Source: Phorcus lineatus
Lineage: Eukaryota > Mollusca > Gastropoda > Trochida > Trochidae
Reading direction: 5' to 3'
Assembly (NCBI GenBank): GCA_921293015.1
Contig: OV121091.1
Coordinates: 10,755,755 to 10,819,754 of the forward strand
Length of the DNA: 64,000 nucleotides
Below, piece by piece: positions 49,626-63,034 of this stretch. Every line of letters begins with the position of its first letter. Position 1 is the first letter of the stretch. Under the pieces are notes generated by a model. That model ran no database searches. It had not been told where the DNA came from and saw nothing but the letters and a program-made list of their open reading frames with translations. Position numbers and translations under genes: made by a program.

Positions 49626-51339
49626 ATCAAGTCCATGTAGTTTTTAACAATTCCTAAAATGGTTTTCGATATTTGTTGCATCTCTTTGAATACAATGCCT
49701 TCTTGTTTCGAAACAAATTTTTACTACTTGAACAAGTTTATTTACTTTTGTTGTTCTGTTTTTTCGTGCAAAACTTTTTAGATACGCAAAACACATCTAG
49801 ATGAATTGGTATAATTTGGATGTTACCAATCGTAACCACTTGCAAGACTGGTCCATTTGACAAGAGATGTAAATCTTAAGCTACTTCCTATATCATACAC
49901 GTACTTGTAAATGAGAAAAATTAATTCTCTCTGTTTATATCAACCCTGACAATTGCCACTCGTCTGTATTACCGTACCGTTTCTACCAATTTGTCACCTC
50001 TAATTAAGAATAATCCTTGTTGAACCTGAATAAGGGGAATGGTATCAAGATCTAAAAGGTTTTTAACGAATGCAGACAGATATTTTACATTTTAACATCC
50101 CATGCATGAAAGTGACTTAACTGTAGGAACTTTTTATTGCTGTTCTTGTTTTATGTAGTGTAAATATTGTACATACATTTATTTATTTATGGAAATGTCA
50201 ACCCTTATTTGATATAATAGGTAGTTCTTATTAAAGAAAGATACTGATTATTATCACACCTGATCACCACATCAATTATATATACATTTGCAGTTTTGAC
50301 TAAAGTCGTTATTTCTACATTTTCCGAACAAAATACCTTAACAGGTTCAAATACTTAATAAATCACTGACTGAATTGTCTTAGACGATTTTAATAAATAA
50401 ACGTAAGCCATCATTTTAGGATCTATATTCTTCGCTCATTGAAGATTAATTTCATCTGCAGCCTTGTTCTAATAATTTGTAGTAAAATAATCTAGTATCT
50501 TTGTTATCTATCTAATGTTTACTTTGTAATTGATTTGTAGAATTAAATGCCTATTGAAAGAAAATTGTATGTATAAAATCTATTTGAATTCATAACAATA
50601 GTACCACGTTTATGTTTGTGACATTTTTTCTTATTTCTTGAACTAAACTTGGCAATAGTTTCATATTCACCCGAAATCAAATTAACATTTCATCTACTGT
50701 TGACTCCTGAATAGTCGTGTACAGATAATCCTCTCTTCATCCCTAATACATAACCGTATTTTTCGCCTACGCATGTCATCTATGCCATGCAAACACGAGT
50801 TCGTTTGTTATGTGTTATTTGTATTGATTACGAGATAAGAATCCTGATGAAACATGTCATCCCTTGCACAACAACCTCCCACAATGGTTTGTCTTGTATT
50901 TTATTACTCTGTACATAAACATTGTTCCATTCTCGATATGAGTCAAGGATAAAAATACGTTTGTTAATTATATTTTGTTACCATGAACGTATACCACAAT
51001 TAGGTTGAGGATGACTTTGGATTGAAGTACATTAATTATAAATATACGCATATGTGATACATTGATATAGATGTTCATGGTGAGGGCTGATTAGAAGGAC
51101 ATTAAAAATCTATTTGAAAATGATTCGCACTACATTTTCTTTGAAAGAAGATGTTCTTGATTTCGTGTTTTCAAAAACTCGCATTTACTGCAATTAGATA
51201 AATAAAACCTTGATAAAAGTCAAACCCATTGATTTTGACCCATGATTTTAGGTGAAAATGGCTGAAACTAATATAATGTGTTAATTTTTATTTATTTTTG
51301 CACACAATTAATTTTTTAAGTTAAGGAAAATGTAAATAA
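49626..51339. other. AT-rich DNA, nothing recognised
   Basis: No gene or repeat family is recognised. Confidence 0.4.
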
Positions 51340-51344
51340 TAATG

Positions 51345-51430
51345 AATAGATTTATAAAGCGCCGAAATACTCCAGGCATTAGGTGTCTGCTCTAAGCGCT
51401 GTCTGTATCTAGTACGCAATTATTTCATGC
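51345..51430 (+). repeat. 'ttataaagcgcc' dispersed repeat fragment
   Basis: The stretch 'gatttataaagcgccgaaat', then 'ctccaggcattagg' and 'ctctaagcgctgtctg', has the form of a widespread animal repeat tail in which 'agcgcc' is followed by a complementary 'ggcgct/agcgct' about 40 bp later. It is adjacent to an 'aataataatgaat' stretch. The family is not named. Confidence 0.45.
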
Positions 51431-51973
51431 ATGATAAACCGCAAAGGAAATGATGTCATACAAGTATGAGACCATTCCACTGATATGAGATTGATATGAA
51501 AAACTTAAAACGGACTATAAAATAAAACAATTACATGTGAAAAGTAAGATGCTGTTCTTTTTACTTAAAGGTGAAAATTTTCAGCAATTTTTCATTGCTT
51601 TCTTTATGATAGTGATTCTTCTTTTATTATAAATATTTTGAGAGGGGACATTTTCAAACTCAAAGTTTGCATGGAACAGTTGTGAATGACAGTTATTCTC
51701 TGATTAAAGTATTTTTTCGATAATAATTAATGTCTACATTTCGAAGTTAAGTTCATTAGCCTTGTCTGTTTAAACCTTCACAATAATATTGTGTCGTCTT
51801 GAAATTGATATAGGAAATTATAATTGCACAGAAAGAAACATTCATCAACACATGTGGCACTCACTTATGATCGTTTTGCAAGCTTGTTGTATAGATACGT
51901 CAGCAAAACCTATGAATAAAGAAATATGAACATAGTAGTGGTGTATCCCTATTATTCCTTAATATCTTTGCAG

Positions 51974-52021
51974 GATGAATACCCGAAGCAACAACTTGAG
52001 ATATTGACGTTTTCTTTATGA
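51974..52021 (+). other. Possible short terminal exon
   Basis: A good acceptor context, 'ttccttaatatctttgcag', ends at 51,973. It is followed by a 15-codon frame (DEYPKQQLEILTFSL) and TGA. It is very short, no homology is recognised, and it could be chance. Confidence 0.2.
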
Positions 52022-54244
52022 TTACAATTTGCTTCTTTACTATTTACTGTTTCATTAATGATACTTTTGGACAGGAAATACTTTATATCATTTGGCATAT
52101 TCTTTCCTTAATGTATCATGTATGTAATGAATATTTAAACACGTTAACAGTTGATTATTTTTGGCCCACAAATTTGCAAAGCTACAAGAGTAGTTAATCA
52201 TGGAAAACAAGAACCATCACAATCTGACATCTCTAAGAGGAATGTGAAAAAAACAGCTCAGTAAATGGATTTCGTTAACAACAAAACTTGAAACTTAAAA
52301 CAGTTATTCGTACCTTTCTCCTAAACATTAAGCCTTGCAGAGATTATAAGTCAAAATACAACTTGAAAAAGTAAAATCTTTAAGTTGAAATTCCTAAAAA
52401 TGTACCGTTATCTAAATAAGGTATAACTGTAATTTCCCAATAGTAAACAAATGCAAAGTCTTTAAGTTTTTCTTTGAAATGAATAGCATATGTTTTACAC
52501 GCTGAATTTATTTGATGAAACTATATCATATGTAATTGTTGAACATTGCCCACATTCCAACTGCTATCAGCAAAGTCTGTAGGGATGAAGGCGCGTATTA
52601 TCATGATACTATAAAATTGTAAATGTTGAAAGTAAATACAAAAAAAAACTAAAGTCTTAGCAAAATTGTTAGAAATTTCTAGGAAAAGAGACTCGTGATG
52701 TTTTGCAGTGGGAGCTGTTTGTGAATTCGTTTTACGCTGAGCATTCGGTCCGGTTTGACTGGAGTGCTTCACTTGTGCGATACACTCGTTTTAGCAAGAC
52801 TGATTTGACTTGACTTGATAAAAACTCAGTCTGCGAAAAGAGTACAGGAACGACATAAACTGAAACAACATTCAACAAGATAATGGTAAACTAAATTACT
52901 CCCATTTTCGCATTGTTATCTTAGTTCAAGCAGCATTAACATTAATGCCAATGTCAGAAAATATCTCCACATTGGAAAATTGGTTTTGTATGAAAAATGG
53001 GCATATAAGGGCTACACATGACATGTCACGCTCGATACCGCATTTTTAAGTTGGGCTGAAGAAGGTGTCAACTGATCCCTGTTAGTGGAAAAGTCCATTA
53101 AACGTTTTTTTCTGCTTTTGATATATAAAACTAAGTATAGTGTTCTAGTTTCAATGGTTAATTCAATCCTGCACCTTTCCAACCCAAGATGCATTCCCTA
53201 ATATATGTTTATAAGGATAACACTTACAAATACCAATATCTTTCAAATACCAATACTTGCCATTGTCATCAATTGTAACATTGACAAATAACAAGGCCAA
53301 ATCACAAAAAAAGATCCACAACATCTTGACAATTTGCAATTGATGATTCCTATTATATAAATAATATATTCTGAAAAAAAGGTTCATTTCCAAACAAATT
53401 CCAATTCCAATTAGTAATGTTTTAAAGTTTGCCATTCCACGTTTATAAAGAATGTAATTTGAAATTTAATCCCCATGCGAAATAGAATGTCACTCCATTG
53501 AAATAACCAATTACAAGAAAAGAAACAGAATACAGGACACAAATGATAACACACGTTCATAAATCTCAAATTTCATTAAAATTAATTATTTAACAAAAAA
53601 GAAATTTGACGATATTATGATTTCTCCTTTTGAGTACTTCATCTTCTTATTGATAGTTTATGCAAACGCTACTATATCATTGTAGATAGCTTCGACATGG
53701 AGAAGAAAAAAATGCAATTAATTGTTATGGGATATGTCAGCATAATCTTATTCCAATAACTCAAATGCTGTATGAAAACACACACCACAAGAAGTTACAT
53801 GTAGAAAGAGGAAGAGATATCAAACACTGTCAGTTCTGACATGTATTATGACATATTCAATTATCAGAACAATGCAAATAATTGTCAGTGCGTCCATATC
53901 AATGCTTGTAGGAGTACTGAATTGATGAAAGTGTTGAAATCGGATTTAAATAATGCAAAGAATATCTACTAGGCGGAATCTTTTCAAGAAAAGAAATTTG
54001 GCTGCTTGAAGTGTTATGAATGGGAACAATGCGGGTTAATGCGTGAAAGAATGAAAAGAAAAATTCGATTAATGAAAAATGTCCGACATTAAAACGATTG
54101 AACCCACCCTGTCAACTGTAGATCATTTTCAATTATAAGATGGTTGAATGAATTAAGTGCTTAACTATTTACCATTACATGTGATGAAATTCCTATAACA
54201 AGGATTTCATATATGGCTTATGTTGCCAATTTCTCAATATATTC
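52022..54244. other. AT-rich DNA, nothing recognised
   Basis: Frames at 52,521-52,772 and 53,163-53,435 (minus) are AT-driven with no domain recognised. Confidence 0.4.
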
Positions 54245-55491
54245 TCTAGCATTACTTAAATATAACCCAAACAAAACAGAAGCTATAATTTTCAATATTA
54301 AGAAAGAAAGTAATAATATAACTTGGTATTTTGATGGATGCAAAATTAGAAATGTAAATGAACATAAACACTTAGGTTTGATATTTTCAGACGATGGTAA
54401 ATGGAATAAGCATATACATAAACTAGTATTATCGGTCTCTAAAGTGATAAATTCTATGCGTAAGCTTAAATTCATATTGAGCAGGCAAACCCTGAACAAA
54501 ATTTATGTTATGTTTGTAAGACCACATCTGAATATGCCTGCGAGGTTTGGGATGGGTGTAACTCAGAACAGTCATTGCGACTTGAGCAATAACAACTAGA
54601 AGCTGCTCGTATTGTCACTGGCCTACCGAAATACACACCTCTTAAATATCTCTATTATGAAACCGAGTGGGAAAAATTATCAGAACGTAGAGAAAGGAGA
54701 AAGTTAACATTATATTATAAAATATAGCGTGGCAGTGCACCATCATATCTGATAGATTTACTCCCTACAACCGTTGGTGATTCAACTCCTTATTTTCTTA
54801 GAAACGCAGACCAATTTGTTATTCCGTCTTATAGATTGAAACACTCAACCATGTCGTTTATCCCTTCAACCACATTGTTATAGAATAATATCCCATTAGA
54901 TAAGCGAAATTTACCATCAAGAGAAAAGTTTAAATCGTATTTGGAAAAACCCAATATTTCAGCACCTTTTTACTTTTCATCAGGTATACGCATTCTAAAC
55001 ATTCACCATACTCGTTTGAGATATCATGTAAGTGACTTAAATTACGATTTATTTAATGTTGGAATTAAGCCAGATTCAACATGCAAATGTGGTTATTTAT
55101 GCGAAAATGTTTTTCACTTTATGTTCGAGTGTCCAATATATGATTACCAGAGACGAATAATGTTCAACGTGTTAAAACTGTATGTGAAAGATAATGATGT
55201 AAATTTAGATTTACTTCTAAATGGCAGTAAGCACGTATCAGATCTGCACAATCAGACCATCTTCAAAGCAGTCCAACAATATATATCAAACAGTAAGCGA
55301 TTCTCCTGACTGCAGTATGTACAGTGAGTTAATTTGTATATTTCTTACTATACTATTTCTGTAATATATCACTTTCCTTGTTACATATATGTTTTTTGTA
55401 ACTTACATTTGTAAATAATTGGGAGAAGGTTACCTAAGCTGGATAACTTGTACCTAATCCTTTTCTTCACTGAATAAAATATGTTTAAATC
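54245..55491 (+). mobile_element. 5'-truncated LINE, 3' third of ORF2 plus 3' UTR
   Basis: The plus-strand remnant begins inside the reverse transcriptase palm/thumb region at LKYNPNKTEAIIF, a stretch typical of Jockey/CR1/I-like elements just after the FADD motif. It continues with HKHLGLIFSDDGKWNKHI. A one-base loss at about 54,530 shifts the frame, and in-frame stops lie at 54,590, 54,725 and 54,881. The other frame then runs 54,941-55,309. That piece ends with a Cys/His knuckle (TCKCGYLCENVFHFMFEC, 55,078-55,131). A 3' UTR of about 180 bp follows, with AATAAA at 55,473-55,478 and an 'atgtttaaatc' end. The 5' truncation with a retained 3' end is the usual outcome of target-primed reverse transcription. 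The element is inactive and is not the same clade as the 2.6-4.1 kb relic. Confidence 0.9.
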
Positions 55492-55698
55492 AATAGCATT
55501 ACTGATTCTAATATATATTACATGTATATAAACCAAAAAATCAACAAACACTACTCGCAGGTTTTTATATAGATGTTATAATGTTAAAGTTGAATTAGGT
55601 ACATACAATGTAATCGCATTCATATTTGTTATTAAGCACTTTCTGCCCTGATGGCTTCTTCAGGTTAGACTCTCAATGTCAATTGTAATCACGCTGAG

Positions 55699-55775
55699 TG
55701 TAACAATAATCTGACAATACAGCTGTAGAACTAAATTTTGTCAATGTGCGAAAGAAAAGATCAGATCAACGTGAT
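55699..55775 (+). pseudogene. Relic duplicate of the 55.92-kb exon
   Basis: 57 bp (55,713-55,769) match 55,938-55,994 at 44 of 57 positions without gaps. In the shared frame this copy reads DNTAVELNFVNVRKKRSDQ against DNTAAEMNFSYVRQNRKEQ. An AG lies at the equivalent splice position (55,697-55,698), but the pyrimidine tract is poor and TAA codons fall between it and the matching part. It therefore looks like a degenerated duplicate. Confidence 0.5.
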
Positions 55776-55923
55776 TGCTATAATTGTTACAACATTATAT
55801 AAAATATGCCAGTTGAAGATACATTTTGCCTGTGTGTTATTGTTGTTAAATTGATCATACATCGTTGATCATCACTATTACACATTTGGAATAATAAGTT
55901 TTTAACATATTTTTCTTTGGCAG

Positions 55924-56006
55924 GGAGGTATGACCCTGATAATACAGCTGCAGAAATGAATTTTTCATATGTGCGACAGAACAGAAAAGAACAATTCATG
56001 GACTAG
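55924..56006 (+). CDS. Candidate terminal exon, unknown protein
   Basis: A strong acceptor ('aacatatttttctttggcag') ends at 55,923. Two bases complete a split codon, and 26 codons follow (RYDPDNTAAEMNFSYVRQ then NRKEQFMD), closed by TAG at 56,004-56,006. AATAAA lies 205 bp further on (56,211-56,216), a normal 3' UTR distance. The peptide is hydrophilic and protein-like in composition. A diverged relic copy 225 bp upstream keeps the reading frame of the core without gaps, which supports past coding use. The upstream intron would be phase 1, and the preceding exon is not identified. The 23.3 kb candidate has a compatible phase but no other link. I recognise no family, so function is unknown. 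Confidence 0.4.
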
Positions 56007-56210
56007 TCTTTTTGATCAGTATGTAATGAGGTCATTCTTACACTACATAGGCAAAGGACAGACATGAAATTATAAAAAGACCAAAAGAAGCAAGTCGTCA
56101 ATAACACAAAATTAATGTTAAAATATTAATTGAATCCGCCAACTAAAAGCATGATGTTGTAAAATATCCATGAAACGTAAAAATTTTCATTTTGGACAAC
56201 CGCATTGAAT

Positions 56211-56216
56211 AATAAA
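56211..56216 (+). terminator. Possible polyadenylation signal
   Basis: An AATAAA hexamer lies 205 bp after the stop of the 55.92-kb candidate exon. AATAAA is frequent in this AT-rich DNA, so the assignment depends on that exon being real. Confidence 0.3.
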
Positions 56217-57903
56217 ACTCAACTTGTCTCTATTTAGAAAGTACAGAAAAGAGATAGGATTGTTTGTATTGAGTTGAGTTAAATAGAACCCACTGGTGGA
56301 AGGAGATGAGGTCGGTACTGTTATTATGGTATTTTGTGGTTATGGTTCATCTTCTTCCTGCTGGATTGTTTACATATTCTTACCGAGAGCACCACATCTT
56401 AACATTCTACAGTTACATCACATTGCTATCCCTTATGTAAAGTTGTTTTCTACTTTATTAATAACTTTCTTTCAAAAATCAAAATGTTCTTCTGAATGGT
56501 AATATCTTATACTAAAAAGTTAATTTCATTTCCACTTGTCGATGTATAAAATGCAAAATTTGGACTACATTTTCAAAGTCGGATTATGATGTCAATAGTC
56601 ACTTTAGAAGCAAATTATTGACATCATCAATTTGTTCAAGATTAAATTTCAAACCAGAACAAATTACATGTAGGTACATGACTGAAAGTTTGTTCCAGCA
56701 AATAAGGACTTGTTATAGATGATGTTCATTGAAATTTTATAAAAATCTACGCTATCATTATTCGCAATGGATATTTTTCACTGAATGATGTAATTTACTT
56801 CCATGTTGATATCAGAACAAATAAGTGAAATTAATCATTTTTAAATTTACACCCAAGTTTAGCAAATCTATTGACCTATCTAAGTTGCAAATATGAGTAT
56901 GTACCATTCCTTATTTCTTATATTTGAGCATCCATCTCATTGTTATTCGTTCTAAGATTAGCATCAGAACTCATTGGGGAAATGTTAACAAAATCATGTG
57001 ACGTTTACGCCGATCATCAGACCCTTTTTTGTTTGTTATTTTCTCAGTAAAAGAATTAAGCAGAAAGAAAATCTGATTTGATGTTTCAAATGTAATTCTC
57101 TATTTTTTTTTTATTTCATGGATATTATAACGCGCTAAAATAACGCAAGCAAATTGTTTGAGATGGCCCCGTTTACATACCTTGTTACTGCATGTCCTAT
57201 ATTTTCAATTCCTCTTTAGACTCTAGCGATTTGGTTTGTAAAAGGATACATCCGCTGTGAAATTGTATCAATTCTTAGGACGCATTACGTTTCTCTACGT
57301 TCAAAATATAGATACATATTTACGACATTGCCGTCATTGAAATAACAAGTTGACAGCATTTGCCGTGAACCGTACAGTGTGATTTGTTTGAACTTTTCAA
57401 TTGCCGACAAAGTCATGTTATCGGCACAGTTTTCCAAGAAAGAAATATTTGCTGTCATTACTTGACAGGGAGATACAGATAGAATATTGTCATCATGTTG
57501 GATTTTATTTATTGTTAATGAACTGTTACAAAGATTATATTTGTGTACAGTTGTATTGATGAGAAATTGAATATTATGTCAACGTTGAGTGTTAATCTTT
57601 AACAAATTATCATCATGAATACTTTCCCCATCAAATTAAGCGTCTATAAAATGTGTTCCATATACCTGTGAGATCATTCAAAAATAGAGAAGAAACGTTT
57701 TTTATATAGTGCAATTACAACGCAGTAAAATGTCACAATAGCGTGTTCAGTTAGATAATTTTGCAGTTTCTTGTCTATTCTACTTTAATATTATACTCTA
57801 AACTCGTTTGTCGGGTGTTTTCATAGGGGTTGATTTTACGTTTATTCAATCTTTATCTGTGTCGAGCTTAAATAGTGTCCCATCGAAAACGCATCTCTTT
57901 CAG
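56217..57903. other. AT-rich DNA, nothing recognised
   Basis: No gene or repeat is recognised. Confidence 0.4.
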
Positions 57904-57964
57904 ATCAGACACTAATGTACCGTGTCCAACTGATATTCATTTCATCAAGGGTTTACTTGAATAG
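57904..57964 (+). other. Possible terminal exon, low confidence
   Basis: The acceptor 'gcatctctttcag' ends at 57,903. One frame reads SDTNVPCPTDIHFIKGLLE and stops at TAG 57,962-57,964. Another frame through the same site is open for about 50 codons, to a TAA near 58,060. At most one can be real, and no homology is recognised. Confidence 0.2.
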
Positions 57965-58064
57965 GTGTTTTACGAGGCTTGTAGCCTCAGGGAATAAGGA
58001 AGTGTATTCACTTTGTAGAAAATATCTTTGTCTAATGATCTCTTCTCGAATCTCTTAATTCTCA

Positions 58065-61000
58065 CATTTTCTTGTCGACGTGACATATCATACTGTTAAA
58101 GAATTGTTCAAAGAAACAGAGTAAAGAGTAAATGATACCTTTACTAAGTAAGTGACAGGAACTCTTCAATCCATTCGTTTCTGAAGAAACGAGAAAACAG
58201 TGGGCTTTCCATGTCTGCTGCTATTCAGAGCATCCTGATGACACATCGTATAAACATATTTATGAAAATGGCAGCGTTGAAAAGTTGTTTTTAAAAAAAT
58301 AAATGATAAGAAACAGACAAGCTAATGCTCTCCTTAACAAAAATTTACATTGAATAAAATATATCTATATAAATGATAAACTGACCAGAAATTAGTTTTG
58401 AGTTCATTTATGACAATCTGCGAAAGTTAGAATCTCTATACAGTTATGTTATAAAAAGTTGGTACCTCCATTTTGCATACACGTCAATAATGAACAAATT
58501 ACTGCCACATGCTTCCATTTAAAATCACTTTAAGATCGGAGATTTTGACGGAGTTGGAATGTACCTGCCGGTGTGCTTAGTTAAGGTTCGATGCCTTGAT
58601 TTTACCTTTTATGTGGTTTGATGAAAGCAATTTTATAACCAAAGACAATGCAAGTTCTCTTCAGAAAGTAAAATTCAATCAGCAAAACAAACATTTTGAG
58701 ACCAGGATTATCTTTGGCGGCTTGGATGAAAATCATACTGCTTTTGAATTTGTTAAAGTAATCTGAGCAAAAGGCAGATAAAACATTTGCACAGAGAGAA
58801 TCACAGTTTGCATGACATAGGAAACACCACTGCTCAACAACACTCTCTCGAACAGTACAAAAGACTTCTTTAGATTACATTAACATCCTTGTACACCAAT
58901 AAAAGGTTTGTAAAATTAATTGAGCGCAAATGATGTCTTGGAAAACGAAGGTATAAAGCTTTGACAATTAATTTATAATGAACAGTAATTTATTTTAATT
59001 TTAATTAAAGAGACTACCCTGGTAAAACTGACGTTCTTCAGAAAAAGTTGTGATTTAACCTAGATTGACTTAAAAGATATAGAAATAAGACTTTGATTTA
59101 TTTACCTTCTTTCTGCTAGCTCCTGTAATTATTTCGTAACAATGATTTAGGATTGTACAGAATAACATAACTAAGTCTTGAAAGATTTTGATTAATTGAG
59201 TAATTTATAGTCATGGTTAATGAACTAATAGAATCCTTTTGATATAAATATTTGAAACATAAACTTTCTCATGAAGATCAGCTGGTATAAAGTTCAAAGG
59301 ACTTAACTAGTTGAAAGGATGTACTTGGTGATTTTCTCCTTTTATAGTTCATCACTAAACAAAGGTTGAACCCAATTTGTTCAATTCACCTGTGCTATTT
59401 CGTACAATGAGAGAAAGCAACTTGTTCAAAGACTTTCATGGTCAATCTATCTATCAGGGCAACCACGTAGGAAATGTTAGTGTTTTAAATTTGAACTATT
59501 TTGAATTGGTATCTATCAAAGGGACAGTTGAAAGTTTTTAGATAGATTTATTGCTTTACGTTTTCCAATACAATTTTTGCCATATGTAGCATCGTCAGAT
59601 AGTCAAAGCATATCATTATCATCATATCAGTAGTCACTACTGGCGACCATTTATGTGTGAAAACCTTTGAAGTATCTGAGGTTGGTAAAAGGATTCACCT
59701 AGTTTAACCGATATATGCACGTTTGTTTAAATCTGCTTCTTTTGATTAAAAGATATTGTCTTGCGATTGGAAACATTTATTTTGTTTTCGTGAGATCAGT
59801 TTATTCATGTAATTTAAACGCATGTTGCTGCCCCTTTAAATCCTCAAGTTGTAAGTGAGCAGCTTTTGACATTTCTGTGAAAGGTTGTTGTCGTTTGGCG
59901 TTTGACATGTAGTCACTGTAGAATGCATAATCTTTAAGTGTTTTCGTTGTCGATGTTACTGAGGATGATATAAAAAACCATTCGACTTACACACTTACAA
60001 ATGAATACACGAAAACAAACTGATCTAGGGATATTGTTAATTAATCATTTCATTGTTATGATTATATAACATTCACCGATACAACAAGGTTCAATGATTA
60101 TTCCTATATGAAGTAATGGCCAATCCATATTTCAAACGAGCTCTTGTTGCTTGTTTTCTTATCCAAGCTGGCGTTATGTAAAATCTCCGCCAAAGCCTAA
60201 AGATCTTGTAAATAATGAGTCAGACATTGTATTCCTCGAGGTACAAATCCTAAATAATGAGTTTCTGTGCAAACAGAACTTGACGTTGAAATAGTGGTAG
60301 GGAAGATTTAATAATGACACTTAAGCTGAAAGGCATTTTGTTCTCTGACACGTGTGTAACAAAAGCCATGAGAGTAATCTTTGTAGATTCGTTTTCTACC
60401 AACATATTTTCTAAATTGGAAAAAATGTTCTAGCATATTTTTGAATACAAATCTAAGAACAAGGTTTTCATTATTTTCCTACCAGCATCTCTTAAAACAA
60501 TTACAATTTAACTTATTGAACCGAAATTCAACCGAAAGAGTTCGTCTCCCGATAGAGCCAATCTTTTCTAACTGTTTTCTTAAAAGAGGTTTGATTTTAA
60601 TTAGACTACTCAAGGGGTTATTTTACATATGTCTTTGTCCTTAATCGCCGGTCTCTTTAGCATAAAAAATAATTCTAAATCTAAATCTTTCCTTCAGTAG
60701 GACTTTTTTTATGATCCTTTTAAAAACAAGAACATTTTTTATAGTAAATTCCTTTTATAAATTCTACATTTAAGGTGAATAAAGAAGCATAGATTGAGGT
60801 TTTGATGACGTGTTCCTACAGTTTTGACCACTCCTCATGATTTCATTATGAGGACTGGTTCTTGTTCTTTTTTACCGGCAAAAGCTCAGGAAACACGAGT
60901 TATCATACGATAAACACATTTGCCTAAATAATTAGTTTATTAATGACTAGTAATTAAAGACAAAGGTTAAGTGCAAATGGCAAATACATGAAAACGTTAT

Positions 61001-63030
61001 TTTGACGTTCATATTACGACGCATGCGAGAGAATCTTAAAACGGAAATCATGCTCCGTATCAACTACATATATATAAAAACTAAAGTAACCTTTCGTTTC
61101 ATTGAACAAGGACTTTTCAGTAAGTACGTAGGAATGGTTAACATTATTTTGATGAATTAGCAATGGATAAATGCAAAGGATATTAGCTGGAACTGTCAGA
61201 AGTTAGATCAGAACCGTTCCATCCTGGGGATATTGATATACAAAAATAAAACTGTTAGGTTTGGTTATTTCACAAATGCTTCTGCATATGCAAATTAATG
61301 TTAAAAAGTTTACTTTGTTATAAATAACTTTCTTCAGATAATTATGAATTATCTTCAAAACATTTGAATTGATATACTGTCAGAAGCTAGATCAGTTTGA
61401 CATCAGTCATACAATTACTTTGTAAAACCACTAGTAAAATAAAGAGAGACTTAATGAGTAATATAAATTCTATGATTCAATCACTTGCTTGATATTCAAC
61501 ACCTACTTTTTAAAAGCTTGAATTACCTTTGCGCGATACTTTTCAGCAACTGTTGGTGCTCATTCGATCTTATGACACTACTGTTAAGGTTTGGCACATG
61601 TGACTTCAACTTCTCATTGAGTCTCTTTAACTGACGTGAACACTTGAAGGTTCTTGAATTAACATGGGGAAAATGCGTAAATGAAGTGTGTCTCTTTGAA
61701 TAAAAAAATTTATGTATCGTAAAAAAAAATTTTTTCTGCCAGAGGAATTTCCCAGGTTCAATTCCCTACATAAACTATAAATGAAGACACTTTTAGTGTT
61801 ACCTGTTACTCATATCAGCGATAGAAAATTGGAATAACTAGATAGGTTTGAAAAATATTTCCTAGCATAAAGCAATCTAATCTGTCAATCTAATTACCAT
61901 TCTAAAGGAACTCTTCCTTAAGTAAATTGAATAATCCAGTAACTGAGTTGACATGATTTCCTTTTAAGCAGATAAACATTTTTTATCGCACAAGAAACAT
62001 TATCTTAGTTCAAACTTGAGCCCTAGCATCCGCTTGGGCAATGACATGAAATCCTTTTAAAATCTTAGTTCGTACTTATTAATCTTAATTCAACAGATAT
62101 GAAGGATGATTTCAGACGAATCGGTTTGGCAATGTTATGAAATCCTTTTGATACACGGCAGTAGTGTATATCTCTCTTTCAGATATTCACTTATTGATGT
62201 CCTGTCACGATACATCGCAATATATATCTTTATAAAGTACGTCTTTTGGTGATATAATGTATACGATTCAACACATACAGAAAAGTTCACAAAGTACTCG
62301 AAAAGATTACTTCTTATTCAACTTTGTTGGAAATTATAACACGTGACGAAAACTTTTCCTGACACATTTGATCGATGTTCTGCCAGACACTTTCAATGAA
62401 TTATTGATTCACATATCCGTTGGCTTTCGTCAGTGCTATATAAACACTAACACTCTTGGTGTTTTTCTGGAAAGGACTTTTGAGCCAATAGATTACTTTT
62501 AAAGCACTATACCTTTTGACTTTTCGACTTAATGAAACCCAGTAAAAACTTTCTTCAATTAGGTATTTCCAGCACATATCTTTCAAAATCTTTAACATTC
62601 TCTCGTACTTGACTATGATACAGCTGTTAAACACTGTTAACGTTTGTTTTAAGAAATAATATTTATATAACCATCCCAACACAACCCGGGGCTTTGACTT
62701 TGCTATGATTTTTCTTTGGCATTGTCAACCCGTTTTCAAAGTTAATCAAATTATTGAATACCAACCAGAACATTCGAGTATCCTAAAAGTTTTTTTGCTG
62801 AATCAAATGTGTGTATGAATCCTGCAATGGACTTGTCAAGAAAAAATACAAAAACTATGATCCCAAATGTAAGACTTTCAAACATGCACTGAACTGGAAC
62901 AAACCCAGAGGCACGTTTTAACTTGCTGGCTTGGGCGGAAAATTCTCGTTGATTTGATACAGCTTCTTCGCTGTACGGGACTGGTTAAGGGGCATCTTCA
63001 TCACAATTTACGATCCCCCGTAATATTGCA
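58065..63030. other. Long AT-rich stretch, nothing recognised
   Basis: No gene is recognised. A lone B-box-like 'aggttcaattccc' near 61,753-61,765, preceded by an A9/T6 run, may mark a degraded SINE end. The 93-codon minus frame at 62,401-62,682 has no recognisable domain. Confidence 0.35.
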
Positions 63031-63034
63031 CATG

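Noticed and set aside
53163-53435. Minus-strand 90-codon protein with a hydrophobic start
   Set aside because: Hydrophobicity follows from T-rich codons, and no other coding sign is present.
54218-54499. Minus-strand 93-codon frame
   Set aside because: Shadow of the LINE reverse transcriptase on the plus strand.
61753-61765. Second tRNA/SINE at the lone B-box-like sequence
   Set aside because: No A box, stems or conserved SINE body is visible beside it.
62401-62682. 93-codon minus-strand gene
   Set aside because: No recognisable domain, no supporting splice or promoter signals, and a length compatible with chance.
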